A stretch of 64,000 nucleotides of DNA from Branchiostoma floridae (Eukaryota > Chordata > Leptocardii > Amphioxiformes > Branchiostomatidae): the NCBI RefSeq assembly GCF_000003815.2, contig NC_049992.1, positions 3,395,703-3,459,702 of the forward strand. Reading direction: 5' to 3'. Position 1 is the first letter of the stretch, and the number at the start of each line of letters is the position of its first letter. The notes beneath the pieces are model-generated. The model made no database searches, was not told the DNA's origin, and was given only the letters and a program-made list of their open reading frames with translations. Below, piece after piece: positions 31,982-43,823 of the stretch. The translations under genes and the position numbers were made by a program.

Positions 31982-33202
31982 CATTCCGTGACAAGGCTGA
32001 CGGAGTCGGCTGAAAATTTGGGGTAAGTCCCAATTTAACTTGGTGTTGGTTACGTAAAGTTTAGTCTTTTCCACAATGTCATTTACCAACACAGATGAAC
32101 TTTCATGCTAAGGTTTCATCAAGTCGTAATAAATCTATCAGTATATATCATTACATAAACATATGTACATGGTACAAAACATACATGTATACTAGTAGAG
32201 CAAAAGCTCAGTTGAGTGAAAGCTCAGTTGACTGCAAAGGTTCTCTATCTGGAGCTGTGAAAGAATAGTTAGCACTTAGAAAGTGATGCAACCTTTCAAG
32301 GCTTGAACAACGGACACGTTTCAGAGACATCAGTTAACAAGCGTCAAGCAAGTTTTCTTTTTTCGTGGCAATATATAATGTTTACTTATTACAACACTGT
32401 TGTATATCACTGCCAAAGTGATAGCGTTGGGATTTCTTTTATTCATATTGTAGATCTATACGTTCTCTGCTTTTATCTTTGGTAAGACCATGCTGATTTG
32501 ATATACGGATTACGTACACATGTATGACACCAAAGCTGATATGAGCATGCAAAAAGAAACGTCAGCAAAAAACAAAAGTTGCCTTATAAAATTTAAGTTG
32601 TCAGGAACGTTGAATAATTTAATGGTTGTAGCTCTAATATGGTACACAAAACAGAAGATTCTTATATTTGTTCTTTCACATCTTTGACTGATCTTTGCCA
32701 TGCATAAGTGTCCATTTTGCATATTTTTGGCAACTTTTGGCATATATTTGCTCCTTACGCAGCTGCTTTGTATGATTTACAGTACGGTCAATTTTTTTTC
32801 GAAACTGATGAAAATTGATGTGGGCTTGGATGGCATCCATATCATCAAATCAACATGGCCTACGATGCATACAAAGTGATTGACAATACAAGGCAAACTC
32901 GCACATCTGCTTAGAGATTACTTCCAGACACCTTAAAGACACCAGGAATACGACTCCTGAGATGCTCCTTAGACCTGAGGTCACGTCTTAAGTCAGAAGT
33001 CGTTAAGACTTAGCACGACTTCCTGTTTTCACACCTTGGAACAGCGTGTTCCCTACAGTTGAGGGACTGGGAAGTAGATTAATGCTGACGTGTACCATAT
33101 ACATGGCCTAGTTCTACACTGGGCCGGTAACACTACACCTCTAGCGCCCTGCAATGCACTTGGAAGGAAACAAGGGTCTTAAAGCATACAACACGGGAGT
33201 CA
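31982..33202. other. No gene recognised
   Basis: AT-rich sequence with only short frames lacking domain similarity or splice context. I see no RNA gene or clear transposon end here. Confidence 0.5.
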
Positions 33203-33384
33203 TACACCAAATACTAGCAGTTACTCAAGCAACTGGATATGATTTTGGAAACGGTAATATGTTTAAGGTACGATTTTACTCCCTGTCGTCAGTGAAAAGA
33301 TAGTGGATGCTACCTGAAACTTCTCACCGTTTCCAAAGTCATATCCAGTTGCTTGAAGCCTTGAGTAACTGGTGGCTTTTTGGT
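33203..33384. mobile_element. MITE with long inverted arms (AGTTACTCAAGCAACTGG)
   Basis: Arms of about 55 bp: CACCAAATACTAGCAGTTAC... and its inverse, sharing AGCAACTGGATATGATTTTG/CAAAGTCATATCCAGTTGCT and AAACGG/CCGTTT. A 15-base direct repeat AACACGGGAGTCATA lies just outside, at 33190-33204 and 33417-33431. It is too long and too far from the right arm to be a simple target duplication. No coding capacity. Confidence 0.78.
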
Positions 33385-33909
33385 GTAAGTTAATACCTCG
33401 ATGCCTTCATCGACGTAACACGGGAGTCATATTTTGTTAATAACAGGAAGAAGACAGGGAGTACTGCATGATGTTCTTCCTTCTCAATGTGCTATGCATT
33501 TTCGAGCTTTTTTAGTGCATATTTAGATAATAAGATTAAATACATTTCGGAAACCTCAAATTTCTTGAAGCTGCTATTATCGTCCCGCATTTCCTGGATA
33601 AAATCATTTCGTCAATTTTGTCTAGTTCAATGTACTAATGAGATATCAAAACTGGAAGATTCGCTACAGTAGATATGGACGCCACTAGGGGGCCCAAATG
33701 TAATCATTTCCAGTTTTCATCATATCGTACCGACACACCAAATATGAAGATGATCCATCCAGCATTTCTTGAGTTATCTTGTTGAAAGAAAAGATGTCCT
33801 AAATACTAAATAACCTTCATGAAAGTTTCATGGGGGTAATACTTATGCAGCGCCATCTCCACAAAACTAGTGTTGATCAGGCCCTACTAGACTACTCAGG
33901 TTATTGCCT

Positions 33910-33927
33910 CCCCCCCCCCCCCCCCCC
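33910..33927. repeat. Poly-C tract
   Basis: An 18-base run of C. Such tracts are prone to length error in assembly. Confidence 0.9.
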
Positions 33928-34025
33928 TCATCCGTACAAGCGCTTTTTTTGTTACCACGCACCCTGCCAAAAAGGTTAGTGGCCCAGTACTGGTCTCAAA
34001 ACAAGACGTCCGTGTACCACGTTGT

Positions 34026-34135
34026 TAGCTTGGTATCCAGTCGTAATATAACTCCCGAGTCTCTTCTCTCCTCTTCGTAATTGCGAAGAGGAGAGAAGAG
34101 ACTCGGACTTTATATTACGGCTGGATACCAGGCTA
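34026..34135. mobile_element. Foldback MITE, TAGCCTGG family, 9-bp duplication with one mismatch
   Basis: A 110-bp near-perfect palindrome: TAGCTTGGTATCCAGTCGTA... and ...ACGGCTGGATACCAGGCTA, with an inner hairpin of CGAGTCTCTTCTCTCCTCTT and its inverse. The flanks CCACGTTGT and CCACATTGT agree at 8 of 9 positions. Its ends match those at 54207, 56321 and 58685. Confidence 0.85.
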
Positions 34136-34839
34136 CCACATTGTACTCCTAGGAGACGCCTTGACCTACTTCTTATGAAACTGTCGGTCGTCTTACACAA
34201 CCCGACCGACCAGATCCTTGGTGACTTTCACTCGCTTGCAACCTGCTTTCAATCAGCCGTCACAGGGAACATTCTCGCTTGTGTAACCCTGAAACCAAAG
34301 GAAGCAGACGCAAAATGGAATCAGTTAGAAATGTTTGTTATGTAATAAGTGCCAAACTGAGTCTAGACGTGTAGATACGGCAACTTTGGTCAGCTTGGAA
34401 GAAAAATCAGTCCCAGTTCGGTTGTATAACTAAATTGTTCTTTTCAGACTGTTTGTAGAACGTGAACTTCGTCAAGTAGAAAACGTTAATACGTTATATA
34501 CTACCTTTCTAAACATTCATCCTTCTTTCTAGTATTTCTACCCTTCCTCCCGAGTCCCGTCCTTCCTCGTCTCCTTCCATCCCTCGCTCCCGGGGATCCC
34601 TCCTTCTTTTCCCCGTCCTTCATTTAATCTTTCTTTTATTCTTTCTTTCCCTTTGGTCCTATTTATATATAATAGATACGTTTGCTTTGACTTCCTTTAC
34701 ATGCTCCGCAATTTCATCAGTATCAGCATTGGTCGTCAGTATCTAGTCTTACTCACAGGCTTCTTTTCTACACTGATCGTTTGCACACACTCTCACGCGC
34801 CAGATTTGCGGTTTCTAGAAGACGGCATCCCTAGAAAGA

Positions 34840-35000
34840 ATCTCACGTGGCCCAACACTAGCTATAGCGCGAGCCCATTGGCTCAACACTAGCTATAGCG
34901 CGATCCCATTGGCTCAGTTGACCGTGGCCTTGAGCTTGACTGACGGGCTGTCACGGCATGACGTTATCCAGCGTGTCACCAGCATCAACACAGTTGCCAT
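34840..35000. promoter_or_regulatory. Candidate orphan promoter: duplicated CCAAT, E-box and CRE-like motifs
   Basis: A CACGTG E-box near 34844 is followed by two direct copies of a 34-base unit (AACACTAGCTATAGCGCGA, then CCCATTGGCTC). Each unit carries an inverted CCAAT box. A TGACGTTA CRE-like site follows near 34960. CpG content is higher than around it. I see no coding exon attached on either strand, so this is a weak call. Confidence 0.35.
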
Positions 35001-36077
35001 GGCACGGTTAATCACACAACGGGTCAACCACGGTCGTTAATTTTCGTAAATTCTTGACATTCGTCGTCTCTCGTCACCTGTTGTGCCTTGCGGTACCGTA
35101 TAAGACTTAACGTTTGATTGCTGTTACTTGTAGGAGAGGGGGTGCCAGTCAGTGAGCATTAGGTCAGCTCTGGTCAAAGGTTTTGCGTTGCGTTTTCTAA
35201 TGGCTACCTACTATGGTTGATACAGAGATATAACTCCGTTTCTTTGACACTGTGTGAAACATACATACAGTACTGATATTTGCATACTGAGATGCTTTAT
35301 CTCCACAGTTAACCTCCGTTTATACCGCTTACTTATTAGTGACATTACTAAAGGATTTAGTACTTTTTTAATCTTACTGTATTTTCTTTATTTTTACACT
35401 CAGTCTTTAACCATCGCCTATTTCATACTTGTTGTAAAAATGAACATGGGACTAGGTGAGGTGAGGTGAGGTAAAAATGTCTGTGCTCTTAGCTTAGTTT
35501 AAAGTCCGTGCTCTTAGCGTATTTCCTAGAGTAGAAGGCATGTCTTGTGTTCTTCTATCACGACAGACATCTCGCACATGTCCCGGATGTACGTTCATTA
35601 CGTACATTCCCGACATTCAGCCCTAGTAGATAATCGTTACACGGTCCATGTGTTCCAATGATTGCCTCCTGATGGTGCCAATATTGATAAACTTTTCTCT
35701 TTTAATGTCCATTTGGGGCCAGAATAGTTGTTTATGTAATCAAAGTTTGCAAAGTAGCATACCTAAAGTAAAAGAAAAAAAATCTATCTCAACTTGAAGA
35801 TGTGAAAATAATTCTTTTATAATTTTCTTTTAGAAATTACCACATATGGAAAGGTGAATGACCCCTACAGGGGTTACTGGAGGGCAAATTATAATCTCCG
35901 AACAGATGTTTGGTGGTAGACCGTGGCATTTTCTGACTGTCACTCGCATTAGTCTCCAGCAGACTTACTACACACTAAGTAGTCTACTTTCAGCCATAAT
36001 ATTCCATTGGATAAATATTGCCTTGGCCCGGGCTTAATTTCCTGGACAGTTATTCATCCTCACTCATTCTACTACTT
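35001..36077. other. No gene recognised
   Basis: Only short frames without recognisable domains. A small GGTGA-repeat lies near 35455-35471. Confidence 0.5.
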
Positions 36078-36276
36078 GTCACATTTACAAACCGGGGCCC
36101 GACCGGGTTGTTTGTGGAATCGACAACAGAAATGTACATGTAAAAAAAAATATATACACAAAGAACGCCTACAACTGTTCTCTTTAGGGCTTGTGTAGTT
36201 TGGTGTCTTCTACATCATATTTTTCGTTCCTGAAAACTGCCCGGCCTGGCCCCGTTTTGGAAATGTGACCTAAGCC
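36078..36276. mobile_element. MITE, AAATGTGACCTAAGCC family, copy 1
   Basis: Inverted ends GTCACATTTACAAACCGGGG... and ...CCCCGTTTTGGAAATGTGAC. The interior CAACTGTTCTCTTTA...GTGTAGTTTGGTGT is shared with the copy at 46340-46522. Family members also lie at 50988 and 60974. No coding capacity. Confidence 0.85.
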
Positions 36277-36889
36277 TACTTCTATACAATAAAAGGTATT
36301 CAGTCACTCATTCAGTCATTATTTCGCCTACTATGGGGTGAGTGGGTGCCAGAGTTAGAAACACTACGGTCTTTCGCCCCAGCGTCTGCTTGGAAATTAA
36401 GCGAAGCGATTGACCAGGTTCTAAACACTGGATACATATAATGGTACCAATGTTTGTACTTTAACCCTCGGGTGGACACATGTTATGCACAAAACCATTA
36501 ATCAACCTTACAAGTTGTTTATCGCCTTACACATTGTTTATCGCATGGTCAGTTTAGCGTACACAAAGTTTGCGGTCCTAAACAAGCTTCTGCTGACGGA
36601 GTGGCTTGCGATGTGCATGAGACAAGCGGGGAGAACATCAGGCGGACGGAAAATAGCCGAATTTTCAACTTTAAAGTAGACCGGGTAGTAATCTGATGGT
36701 ACCCAGGCTCACGGACTTCTGTAGTCGTACAACACGGGGTGATGTTCCATTTACTGCAAAATCACTTCTTCTCGCTCCTTCTAAGTACCTTCCAATCGGG
36801 TCGTCAGCTCAGATTTCAGCTCCATCCCCTTAAGTTAACGACTTGGAACGGAAATGGTTTATAAGTGGTTTTGCTTTTGTTGTACTATG

Positions 36890-36945
36890 TAAATATTGTA
36901 TTGTATGTATGTGTAAATAACACATACATATAATACAATACAATA
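36890..36945. repeat. Imperfect palindrome, ATTGTATTGTATGTATGTG
   Basis: ATTGTATTGTATGTATGTGT is followed after a few bases by its near-inverse ending ATAATACAATACAAT. It can form an AT-rich hairpin. No target duplication seen; nothing else is recognised between 36277 and 37069. Confidence 0.7.
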
Positions 36946-37069
36946 TTAAAAGTATATGTATCCAGGGCCTCAATGAAAAGCAGTGTCAGTCACTGATGGA
37001 GCTTACCCTGGTAAAAGAACACAGAAATAAATGATAATAAATAAATAGATTTACGCCGCTAAAACGACG

Positions 37070-37260
37070 GGGTCGTGTGGCATAACTGCAGGCCAGGGTG
37101 TTCGTGACAGAACCCAGAGGTTCTGGGTACGAATCTTGTCATGCTACCAATAACTATGGGGCAAAATTGCTCTCGGGAGCATGTTCGAGGACCAAATTTT
37201 TTACCTTCCCGATACCGTAGAAGGCCAAGGGTGAAATTCTCAGGACATGCTAACCTTACT
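37070..37260 (+). mobile_element. SINE head fragment (tRNA-like)
   Basis: An A-box-like GTGTGGCATAACTGCAGGCC and a B-box-like GGTTCTGGGTACGAATC at tRNA-like spacing, followed by a body with CATGTTCGAGG similar to the SINE at 8556-8893. The 3' tail is missing or unrecognised. It is not a functional tRNA: there is no cloverleaf acceptor pairing. Confidence 0.55.
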
Positions 37261-37959
37261 TTGTACTACCAGGAAATCCATACCAAATGACAAATAGATG
37301 TCAAACATAAAAATTCCAACCTTTTAAGAATGATAATTGTGATAAAATTTGGGTGTAGGCCTCCCTACAATCTTGTGGCCTTGGGAATGGCGCTTGACAC
37401 GATTTTTCTCACTGCACCTAGGTGTAAAACGGTTACCTGACTTTGGTTAGGGAGGTAAAGGGCGGTGAAAGGAGAGGGTTGGGCTCTGCCTCCTAATATA
37501 CCGTGGATAACTACGTACCCGCTGCCCCTACGGCCTTAAGAAGTCTTTACCTACCCTTCACCTTTCCCTGGATTCAGTAGAGAATTTCAAATTTTCCGCG
37601 TAGTCCTTGTATATTTACACTTCATCCTCATTGTCATTGACTGCAAAATCACGTCCTCACGCCTAATCTAATAGCTTCCAAAAGCATCAGCATGCCTTTT
37701 CTGCAAGACATGATCAGCTGATTGCGTGCACTTTTCTTTTATAAGTTTATGTAACCGGGCTTCTCTTCCACCCTTGATGTCAGACTGCCAGGTGAAAAGC
37801 CAAGGTCAAACAACCCGTCTTTACATGGGAGACACGATCACTTGGAGAAACAGGAAAGTAGGGCAGTCGCGTAAGTTTTCCCTCGCGTCGCCAGAATGTT
37901 TTTGTCTGTCAGCACTTCCCTTTGTGACAAGGCATGGAGCCTACACTAAAGCTTAAAAA

Positions 37960-38670
37960 CATGGTATCTAGTGTACACTTTTGGACGCCTAAGGAATAGA
38001 CTAAATCACTATAGTAAAAGTGGCCAGGCTTTCACGATCTGCCCTCTTTTGCCTTGTCAGCGCATTTTTCGACCACGCCGAATGACAAGGTTATGACACG
38101 TTAAGCTTTTAGGCATAATATACAATCTATTCTCTACATAGTAGACACTATGGAATAGACTAAATCACTATTATAATAGTAAAAATGACACGTAAAGCTT
38201 TTAGGCATAATATGCAATCTATTCTCTACATAGTAGACACTTATTTTTTCTAATTAAGGAATAGGCGTTCTCTTTATTATTCATCTAAAGGCTGTAACAG
38301 TGAAACTAGAATACCGGGTGGCCACTGTTCTGTCATGTTTTACTTTGTCAGCGCGTTTTACGATTACTAAGTCTGGAAAGGCAACACCAGTAAAGGTTAC
38401 ACATGGTGTTCAACCTACATGTTAGACACTTGGGCATAGCCTGTCTCTGGATCATTCGCCTTAAGGTTATGTAAGATCACTTACAAATAGTGAAAGTGGG
38501 ACGACCACTGTCTTGTTATCATTTGCTTCGTCAGCGCGTTTTTCAACTATTCAGATGCAGAATGACGAGGGGGGGGGGGTCAAGTTTTATTTGGGAGGAA
38601 GTAAAAATAACAAGGCATTGCGACATGAAATCCAGCCTTCATGTTGGACACTTTGGCATAGACTTTCTTT
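37960..38670. repeat. Degenerate tandem repeat of about 200 bp
   Basis: Three or so loosely matching units share TTTGTCAGCGCGTTTT-type cores (near 38053, 38343 and 38527) and GTAGACACT...GGCATAGACT-type cores. Within it, 38097-38155 is duplicated closely at about 38186-38232 (AGCTTTTAGGCATAATAT, then CTATTCTCTACATAGTAGAC). Confidence 0.65.
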
Positions 38671-38920
38671 TTATACCTCTTCTTAAACATACTCTAAGGA
38701 ATTACAAAGCTGAATCTGAGACGAGTTTGTGCGGGACCACCCACAGTGTTGTACATGACTTAGTCTGCAGAACTTTTATGTAGAAGGTTTCCAGCTATAA
38801 AATACACGGCGGTAAAACTCTGTGTGTCCCTAACGCCTACTGATGTGGCCTTGAGCTGGGCTGCTAGACAGGAGAGACAGCATGCTAAAATGGAAGTGCT
38901 GTAGAACCGTGACCTGGGGT

Positions 38921-39111
38921 TGCCTCCATAGCAGGCTCTCTCTCTGGGCCTTATTTCGTCTTTTTTTGCTCACAATACACAGTTACTGGCCATTTCTTTT
39001 TGTACTGGATCGCTTGTACTGCCAGCCCGTAGACAGAAATGGCCAGCCAACGTGTATTGTGAGCAAAAAAAAAAGACGAAAAAAGGCCCAGAGAGCCTGC
39101 TATGGAGGCTA
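38921..39111. mobile_element. MITE with 75-bp inverted arms (GCCTCCATAGCAGGCTCTC)
   Basis: The arms GCCTCCATAGCAGGCTCTCT and its inverse continue through GGGCC, CGTCTTTTTTTGCTCACAAT, ACACGTTGGC/GCCATTTCT-type blocks to a short centre, making an almost complete foldback of about 190 bp. No coding capacity. Flanking frames on both strands are artefacts of the palindrome. Confidence 0.85.
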
Positions 39112-39553
39112 GGCAGGTGGCACATAGATTCGAGTTCAATATACCCGCGACCGCAAGTCACAGCCTTTCTGGCTCCTTACATGATTACTTTTACTTAAAA
39201 AAACACATAGAGTATGCAATGGCGTAGAGTCTTCGATTTTTGTGTTTAAAAACACAACTATTCATCTGTCTTTGCGTTTACAACCTCCTTTATGTGTCTT
39301 GAGATGGGAGAAGAAGTTGAATCCGTACATACTAACATGCTAACATACATTAGAATTTGTAGATGTACTAAGATACCACGTTCCTTAGCCTTTTACTTAA
39401 GACCAAAAGCGTAAAATAGAGGTATCCATCCATTCATTTATCATCATAAGAGAAGCTTGTACATGTAGTGCCAATTTGTGAACAACCCTAGAACGATTTC
39501 TCCCTCGCTACACACCACTGCCCCTCATGTTCCTAGCTACATGGCGTTCAGGT

Positions 39554-39784
39554 AGGGTGGTATCTCACTGCGCTTGGGGCACCAGTGCGGCACTGCGGGG
39601 TTCGTTCACTGTGACTCTCCGATTTTTTACAATTTAGATATTACGTAACGTTAATACGTAAAAATATGACTTAGAAGACAACAAAATATACAAAACGTAA
39701 GAAAAATCTCTGAAATTCGTTGAGTATTCTTTCGAACCCCGCAGTGCCGCACCGGTGCCCCAAGTGCAGAGAGATATCACCTTT
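39554..39784. mobile_element. MITE with 50-bp GC-rich inverted arms
   Basis: The arms share CTTGGGGCACCAGTGCGGCA and CACTGCGGGGTTCG with their inverses, and outward GTATCTC/GAGATAT. The centre is AT-rich (TTACGTAACGTTAATACGTA). No coding capacity or clear target duplication. Confidence 0.82.
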
Positions 39785-41585
39785 ACCCATTGACGGAGGT
39801 TATGTGACGATCCCCCGAGTCTTACATACCGATAAGAAGTTGTCCTTCTGCCAAGAACCGGTGAAGGAGTTTTGCCTCCCTACCAAACGAAAGGGTCAAG
39901 AGTAAGCCTGGAGTTTGTTTCGCGTCTTGGTTCTTTGTTGAGTTGTCGGGAGAAAGTGTTGTAACTCCTGATCGGAACTCACGACGCGTTCGCCATCAAA
40001 CACAGACCCGCCTTTCTGTCAACAGTGTAGCAAATTTTCTGGCAACATTACCCTAGGTTAATTACACAAAGGTACGTGCAGGCGTTGATAACGCTTTCTC
40101 TGAAACAACCATCCCTCTTTTATACCTCTCCAACTTTATCTTGTGGATGACACACACGTACTCATCGGTTTGTGCCTGCCCTCGGCGATAATCATTGAGA
40201 AACAAGTTGCTTCAAATCATTGTGCACGTACACAATGGCATTTGTCATCCTTTTGTAAAACTATTGCATAGTGACATTTTGCACCCTTAGCAGCTATTAC
40301 CGAATCTGCAATCTTTTTATGTTGACGTATAGTTAAGTTGCATATTCGGTTGTACTGTTGTACGGTTGACTGAGTTTCCCTGGATCTCAGTCTGTTGCGC
40401 CATACCTGTTCCTAGCCCATCGAGGCATGGATGTACAATAAAGGTATTTCAATTATCCTTATTTGTCTTTACATCCCCATGACTTGTGACTACTAGCCGT
40501 AGAGAAAACGCTGACAAAAGTTTTTCCCTTAGCAGTTCTTGGCAGACTTTGTGCCATCCAAGTTAATAAAACGCTAACTAGGATAGCACCCAGGGTACTT
40601 TGGATATCTGCAGTCGCATCTTTGTTGTTGAATTTGTAAACAAGATCTCTGTAATATATTTGTGATCTGGCTTAGAGAGCCACCAAGATCTTTAGTGGAA
40701 ATCCCCAGAGGTAAAAGAAAAGGAGGCTGTTAAGAAAAGTCCTCGTTGTTGAGAAGGGGCGAAACGGGTCGATAGTTTCGGGCTTTGAATACGTCCCGAC
40801 GAAAGACTGTAGGGAATTTCCGTGACTTAAAATAGCCGAAAGTATGTTTCCCATCAGTTAAAATTTACCTCACATGTCATTTCCTGCACCTTGGCAGTGT
40901 CTGGGGTAGGACCAATTATCGCGAGATTTGTGGCGAGAAATGACGAGAGGTGACAAGGGGCTTGGTAACATGTGGTCAACTTTAGTGGCGATGCCAAAAA
41001 CGTTGTAATATAAGTTGAGAGTGGTTTTCATCACATGAATTATCCGCCCCTTTTTTCCGTTCCGGTGTAAAGTTAACTAACAGTCGTTGGTAACTGGTTT
41101 CCACACTAAGCAGTTCAATTCAAATTAATAGCCTGTGTGCCATCCTAGTAAGACGACTCCCATACACTCCATTTAGCGAAGGACCTCGGGAAACTAAACT
41201 AGGGTGGCACCCAGTCAAACGTCAATCCAGTAATCCAGGCTTACATTATTCACGCAATTTCATGTTGTTCTGGTCTGGTATCACACTTTGCTCTGAGCAA
41301 GTTCACCTTTGAATACTTAGAACAGTTTACGATATGACTACCGGTACTGACGCTGTTTTGTCTTCCAGATTTCTGTACTGAGTATTGCCCTCCTCCCACT
41401 GGTGCGGCTACTCTAACCTGCAATTGTCTCGCATATCATACCCCTTGGTTGAAAGGGTACGAGGTTGTGCCAACTTTTACTGCTCCAGCTGTTTTGTCGT
41501 GCATGTCACGGCATCCCGTGCCAGGACATGGTGTTAGTTGATTTCCCCAGAAATGCGACACATGGTAGAACGACGGCAACGCGCC
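39785..41585. other. No gene recognised
   Basis: Mixed-composition sequence with only short frames. I see no exon-like segment with good splice sites and similarity to a known family. Confidence 0.5.
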
Positions 41586-41589
41586 ACTT

Positions 41590-42145
41590 ACTAAAAGGCC
41601 ATAAAAACGGCAGCGCGACAGAAGGATGACACACGACAGCCCGATGGAAAGACGACATACGGCAGAACGACGACACCGCGACACTTTAAAGGCGACACAA
41701 GACAGCGCGACAGAAAGGCGATACACGACAGCGTGACACTTGAAGGGCCATAAGCCGGCAACACGACAGAAAGGTGACACACGACAGTGCGACAGACACA
41801 TGGCAGCGCGACAGAAAGGGGACACACGACAGCGTGATAGAAAGGCGACACACAACAGTGCGATAGACACACGGCAGTGCGACAAAAAGGTGACACACGG
41901 CAGCGCGACAGAAACGCGACACACGGAAGCGCGACAGAAATGCGACACAAGGCAGCGCGACAGAAAGGCGAAAAACGACAGTACGGCAGACACACGACAG
42001 CGCGACAGAAATGCGACACACGGCAGCGCGACAGTAAAGCGTCTCACGCCACGAAAGGACGATGTCACCACGACACGAAACGCGACAAATGACTGCGCGA
42101 CAGACAGACGGCACACGGCAGTGCGACAGAAAAGCGACAACAGGA
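41590..42145. repeat. Minisatellite, CGACAGAAAGGCGACACACG type
   Basis: Roughly twenty degenerate units of about 24-27 bases built from GCGCGACAGAAAGGCGAC and ACACGACAGC over about 555 bp. Because TA-containing stops are rare in the repeat, long frames appear on both strands (up to 258 codons on the minus strand, 153 on the plus), with simple cysteine/valine- or arginine/glutamine-rich products. I do not call these genes. Confidence 0.88.
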
Positions 42146-42692
42146 CAGGTTCCAGACTGCGTCCTCTTCGTGTCTTTCTGTCATCTCTGCGTGTTCCGTG
42201 ACAGGAAAACACTTGGCAGAGTTGCGAAGTGGAACAAACGCACTGAAACTGGAAAACAAATTAGACCTGATGTACGTGACACATACGTCCTAATCTTGGC
42301 TCTGATACAAGCTCCAAAATAACCCATTAATAAGTTCAAAAGCTACAGTTCCGTAATATTCCCGCTTCTCCCTTGGAGTCCGAAACTTTATACAGAAGAA
42401 ACTGCGATGATCAGGGTTATAGATTTACGGGGGAACAAACGAGTTACTGTTCGGCGTTCCAAGGTCACCGCTTTATGAGTGTCCTGTCAGAACTAGAACT
42501 GCAGTGACTCAGGCAGTGGTACAGTACCAAAAAGGGAACTCGATAGAAAGAAAAAATGAGAAAAGGAAGTGCAAAAGGAACTAGAGATGAGGACAAAGTT
42601 TGTTAAACTTTTCGTACCTGCCATGCGCAGCATCGCAGATGAACATGGCTATGACTATGTAAGAGGGCAAATGTCAGGATGGTAAAGCACAG

Positions 42693-42905
42693 ATAACTAT
42701 GGCAACATGAAGGTAACTATGGCAACATGAAGGTAACTATGGCAATATGAAGGTAACTATGGCAACATGAAGGTAACTATGGCAACATGAAGGTAACTAT
42801 GGCAACATGAAGGTAACTATGGCAACATGAAGGTAGCTATGGTAACATGAAGGTATGGCGACATGAAGGTAACTAAAGCAACTTGAAGGTACAGGTAACT
42901 ATGGG
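42693..42905. repeat. 20-bp minisatellite AACTATGGCAACATGAAGGT
   Basis: About nine tandem copies of a 20-base unit, several of them identical, degrading at both ends. There are no unique spacers. Confidence 0.93.
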
Positions 42906-43294
42906 AATAGGTAACTATGGCAACGCCAATGTTACTGTGACAGCACTAAGTTTACTACGTCGACATGAGAGTAGTAAACATGAGAGGGAAGAATGATGCA
43001 GACGTTACCGAGACGTAACTTGCTCGTTCTTCACGGGAGACGGAGTCAAACCAAGTCCAGATCTCTGACTTGGATTTGAAAAGTAGGTCACGATGTGAAC
43101 TGGTTCCGGTTTGTTGACAAGGTCAAGGTTTTCCCGTACGTGATAAACCCAGGCTGGAGGCAGCTAGGTTTTGACACCGACTTGCGGCACTTATCACTAT
43201 CACGGTCATCTATGAAATAGGTCTGAAAGACTCTGATGACCCTTAGGGCTGACATCCTAGCGCACAGCTCAGCTGTATTCGCTATGACAGAGAG

Positions 43295-43374
43295 ATCCCA
43301 CCTGGTGTGTTACGCTATGGGCCGTTTACCGGGAAAGGAGTACAAGCAAACAAACAAACAAACAAACACAAAAA
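43295..43374 (+). mobile_element. SINE 3'-tail fragment with AAAC repeat
   Basis: CACCTGGTGTGTTACGCTAT, then GGGCCGTTTACCGGG and an (AAAC)n tail, matching the 3' end of the SINE at 8556-8893. Confidence 0.65.
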
Positions 43375-43609
43375 TGGTCACGATTTCTCTTTGCAACGTC
43401 TGCTTGGAGAGTACTCCACTGTATTTATCCGCAATTTGAGAGGAGCACTACCCTCTCATGTCTCAAAACCAGGATAGTAGACTTTGTTTCATTGAGACGC
43501 CACAATGGAAATGCGGTCGATGTCAACCACAGCATAGAATTGTCATGGCCGCAGGACGGTGGACAGTTAGCCAAGGGACCGTCCGTTGTTACCGTAGGAT
43601 TCAAGAGTC

Positions 43610-43823
43610 AGAGATGGGCGTGTTCTCCTCTCCGCCAATCAGATCCCAGGACGCGGGCGTCTTGGCAGCGGGAGAACACCCATCTCGTTCCCAGTATGCT
43701 CTCTCCTCACATCTTTCGACCAATCGGAGCCCGCGTTGAACCTCTCGTCCCCAGCGTGTCGTCCCGGCGTGTTGTCCCCTCACTCCTGCCTGTGGACGTA
43801 CGGAAAGGAGTCGTGCAGGCACG
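43610..43823 (+). promoter_or_regulatory. Promoter upstream of the signal-peptide exon
   Basis: Two CCAAT boxes (CGCCAATCAG near 43634 and GACCAATCGG near 43718), a GGGCGTG GC-box-like site and raised GC/CpG content, within about 200 bases of the start codon at 43824. An inverted repeat (GATGGGCGTGTTCTCC and GGAGAACACCCATC) brackets the first CCAAT box. No TATA box is seen. Confidence 0.55.

Noticed and set aside
37070-37145. Functional tRNA gene
   Set aside because: A- and B-box-like motifs are present but no cloverleaf with paired acceptor arms can be drawn; similarity to 8556-8893 indicates a SINE head.
41436-42212. 258-codon minus-strand frame, the longest in the window
   Set aside because: It lies almost wholly within the CGACAGAAAGGCGACACACG minisatellite; overlapping long frames exist in other phases and on the other strand, and the product is a low-complexity repeat.
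42693-42905. CRISPR-like array
   Set aside because: Direct 20-bp repeats are contiguous with no unique spacers, and the setting is eukaryotic.
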